A stretch of 64,000 nucleotides of DNA. Source: Ignavibacteriales bacterium. Lineage in GTDB: Bacteria; Bacteroidota; Ignavibacteria; Ignavibacteriales; SURF-24. Position numbers and translations under genes: made by a program. Shown here piece after piece: positions 63,862-64,000 of the stretch. Where the stretch lies: the NCBI GenBank assembly GCA_026390815.1, contig JAPLFH010000009.1:1-64000 (forward strand), in the 5' to 3' direction. How positions within the stretch are numbered: the first letter of the stretch is position 1; the number at the start of each line of letters is the position of its first letter. The notes under the pieces are model-generated. The model did not search any database. It worked only from the letters and a program-made list of their open reading frames with translations, and was not told the DNA's origin.

Positions 63862-64000
63862 TTAAAGCGCAACCTTAAGAACAGCTTTATGAACAAAGTC
63901 ATCTGCAACCATTGGAGAATGTGCATCTTCGGGAAAAAATATTGCAAATGTGCCTGGTTTAAGAGTTAACCAGTTTACCGGCGTGTCAGAATATAAACCC
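63862..64000 (-). CDS. C-terminal part of a YhcH/YjgK/YiaL-family protein, cut by the window edge
   Basis: The minus-strand frame gives 45 codons before the TAA at 63862. Key pieces are PGTFAIFFPEDAHSP and FVHKAVLKVAL. The F-F-P-E-D-A-H-x-P motif with a K-x-V-x-K-V end is the signature of the cupin-like YhcH/YjgK/YiaL (DUF386) family, small proteins linked to sugar (sialic acid, ebg-type) metabolism. The N-terminal two thirds lie beyond position 64000. Confidence 0.75.
   Translation of the reverse strand, partial: GLYSDTPVNWLTLKPGTFAIFFPEDAHSPMVADDFVHKAVLKVAL

Noticed and set aside
1-64000. CRISPR arrays, tRNA and rRNA genes
   Set aside because: No regularly spaced direct repeats with unique spacers and no tRNA cloverleaf or rRNA sequence were noticed by reading. 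A tRNAscan or Infernal run could still find a small RNA.

Overview
The window is AT-rich (roughly one third G+C by eye). It looks like a chromosome segment from a Bacteroidota/Ignavibacteria-type bacterium. That placement is an inference from gene families, low G+C and dispersed palindromic repeats of the 'RFAQND' kind; no rRNA or other marker gene is present to prove it.

Region 1 (about 0.3-37.2 kb) is a large biosynthetic locus. A minus-strand gene run from about 37.15 kb down to 1.94 kb has gaps of at most about 100 bp or overlapping ends, so it could be a single ~35-kb operon. In transcription order it encodes: a DUF697 membrane protein, a free-standing malonyl acyltransferase, an outer-membrane barrel, a 3-module NRPS (3199 aa), a ~6048-aa hybrid NRPS/PKS ending in a thioesterase, a SyrD/PvdE-type cyclic-peptide exporter, an SPFH protein, an NMT1/THI5-type binding protein, a stand-alone Cache sensor and a second DUF697 paralogue. 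A type II thioesterase and an Sfp-type phosphopantetheinyl transferase lie on the plus strand at the far end. The assembly line reads C-A-T/C-A-T/C-A-T then C-A-T/C-A-T/KS-DH-KR-T/C-A-T/C-A-T-TE: seven amino acids and one ketide. The PKS module has no AT, so the separate acyltransferase most likely works in trans. Two dispersed palindromic repeats are inserted in frame inside the hybrid synthase gene, in surface-loop positions.

Region 2 (38-46.2 kb) holds a truncated DNA polymerase III alpha paralogue, pyruvate:ferredoxin oxidoreductase (nifJ) followed by a dihydroorotate-dehydrogenase-like flavoprotein, then a YihY-family membrane protein overlapping an unrecognised gene.

Region 3 (46.4-58.4 kb) starts with an ATP-cone/uridine-kinase-like fusion. 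A redox and signalling cluster follows: a receiver protein with two Lrp-like ligand-binding domains behind a good sigma-54 promoter, NuoE-like and NuoF-like subunits, a large fusion of 2Fe-2S, GltD-like FAD/NADPH and degenerate molybdopterin domains, a soluble histidine kinase and an NtrC-type sigma-54 activator. The layout suggests a NAD(P)H/ferredoxin electron-transfer complex controlled by its own two-component system.

Region 4 (58.5-64 kb) is a patch of small accessory genes: two VOC proteins, two RibD/DHFR-family genes, an SRPBCC protein, a GlxA-type AraC regulator, an SGNH hydrolase and the end of a YhcH-family gene. Two are visibly decaying: one DHFR gene is a deletion chimera with a premature stop, and the AraC regulator is split by a one-base frameshift.
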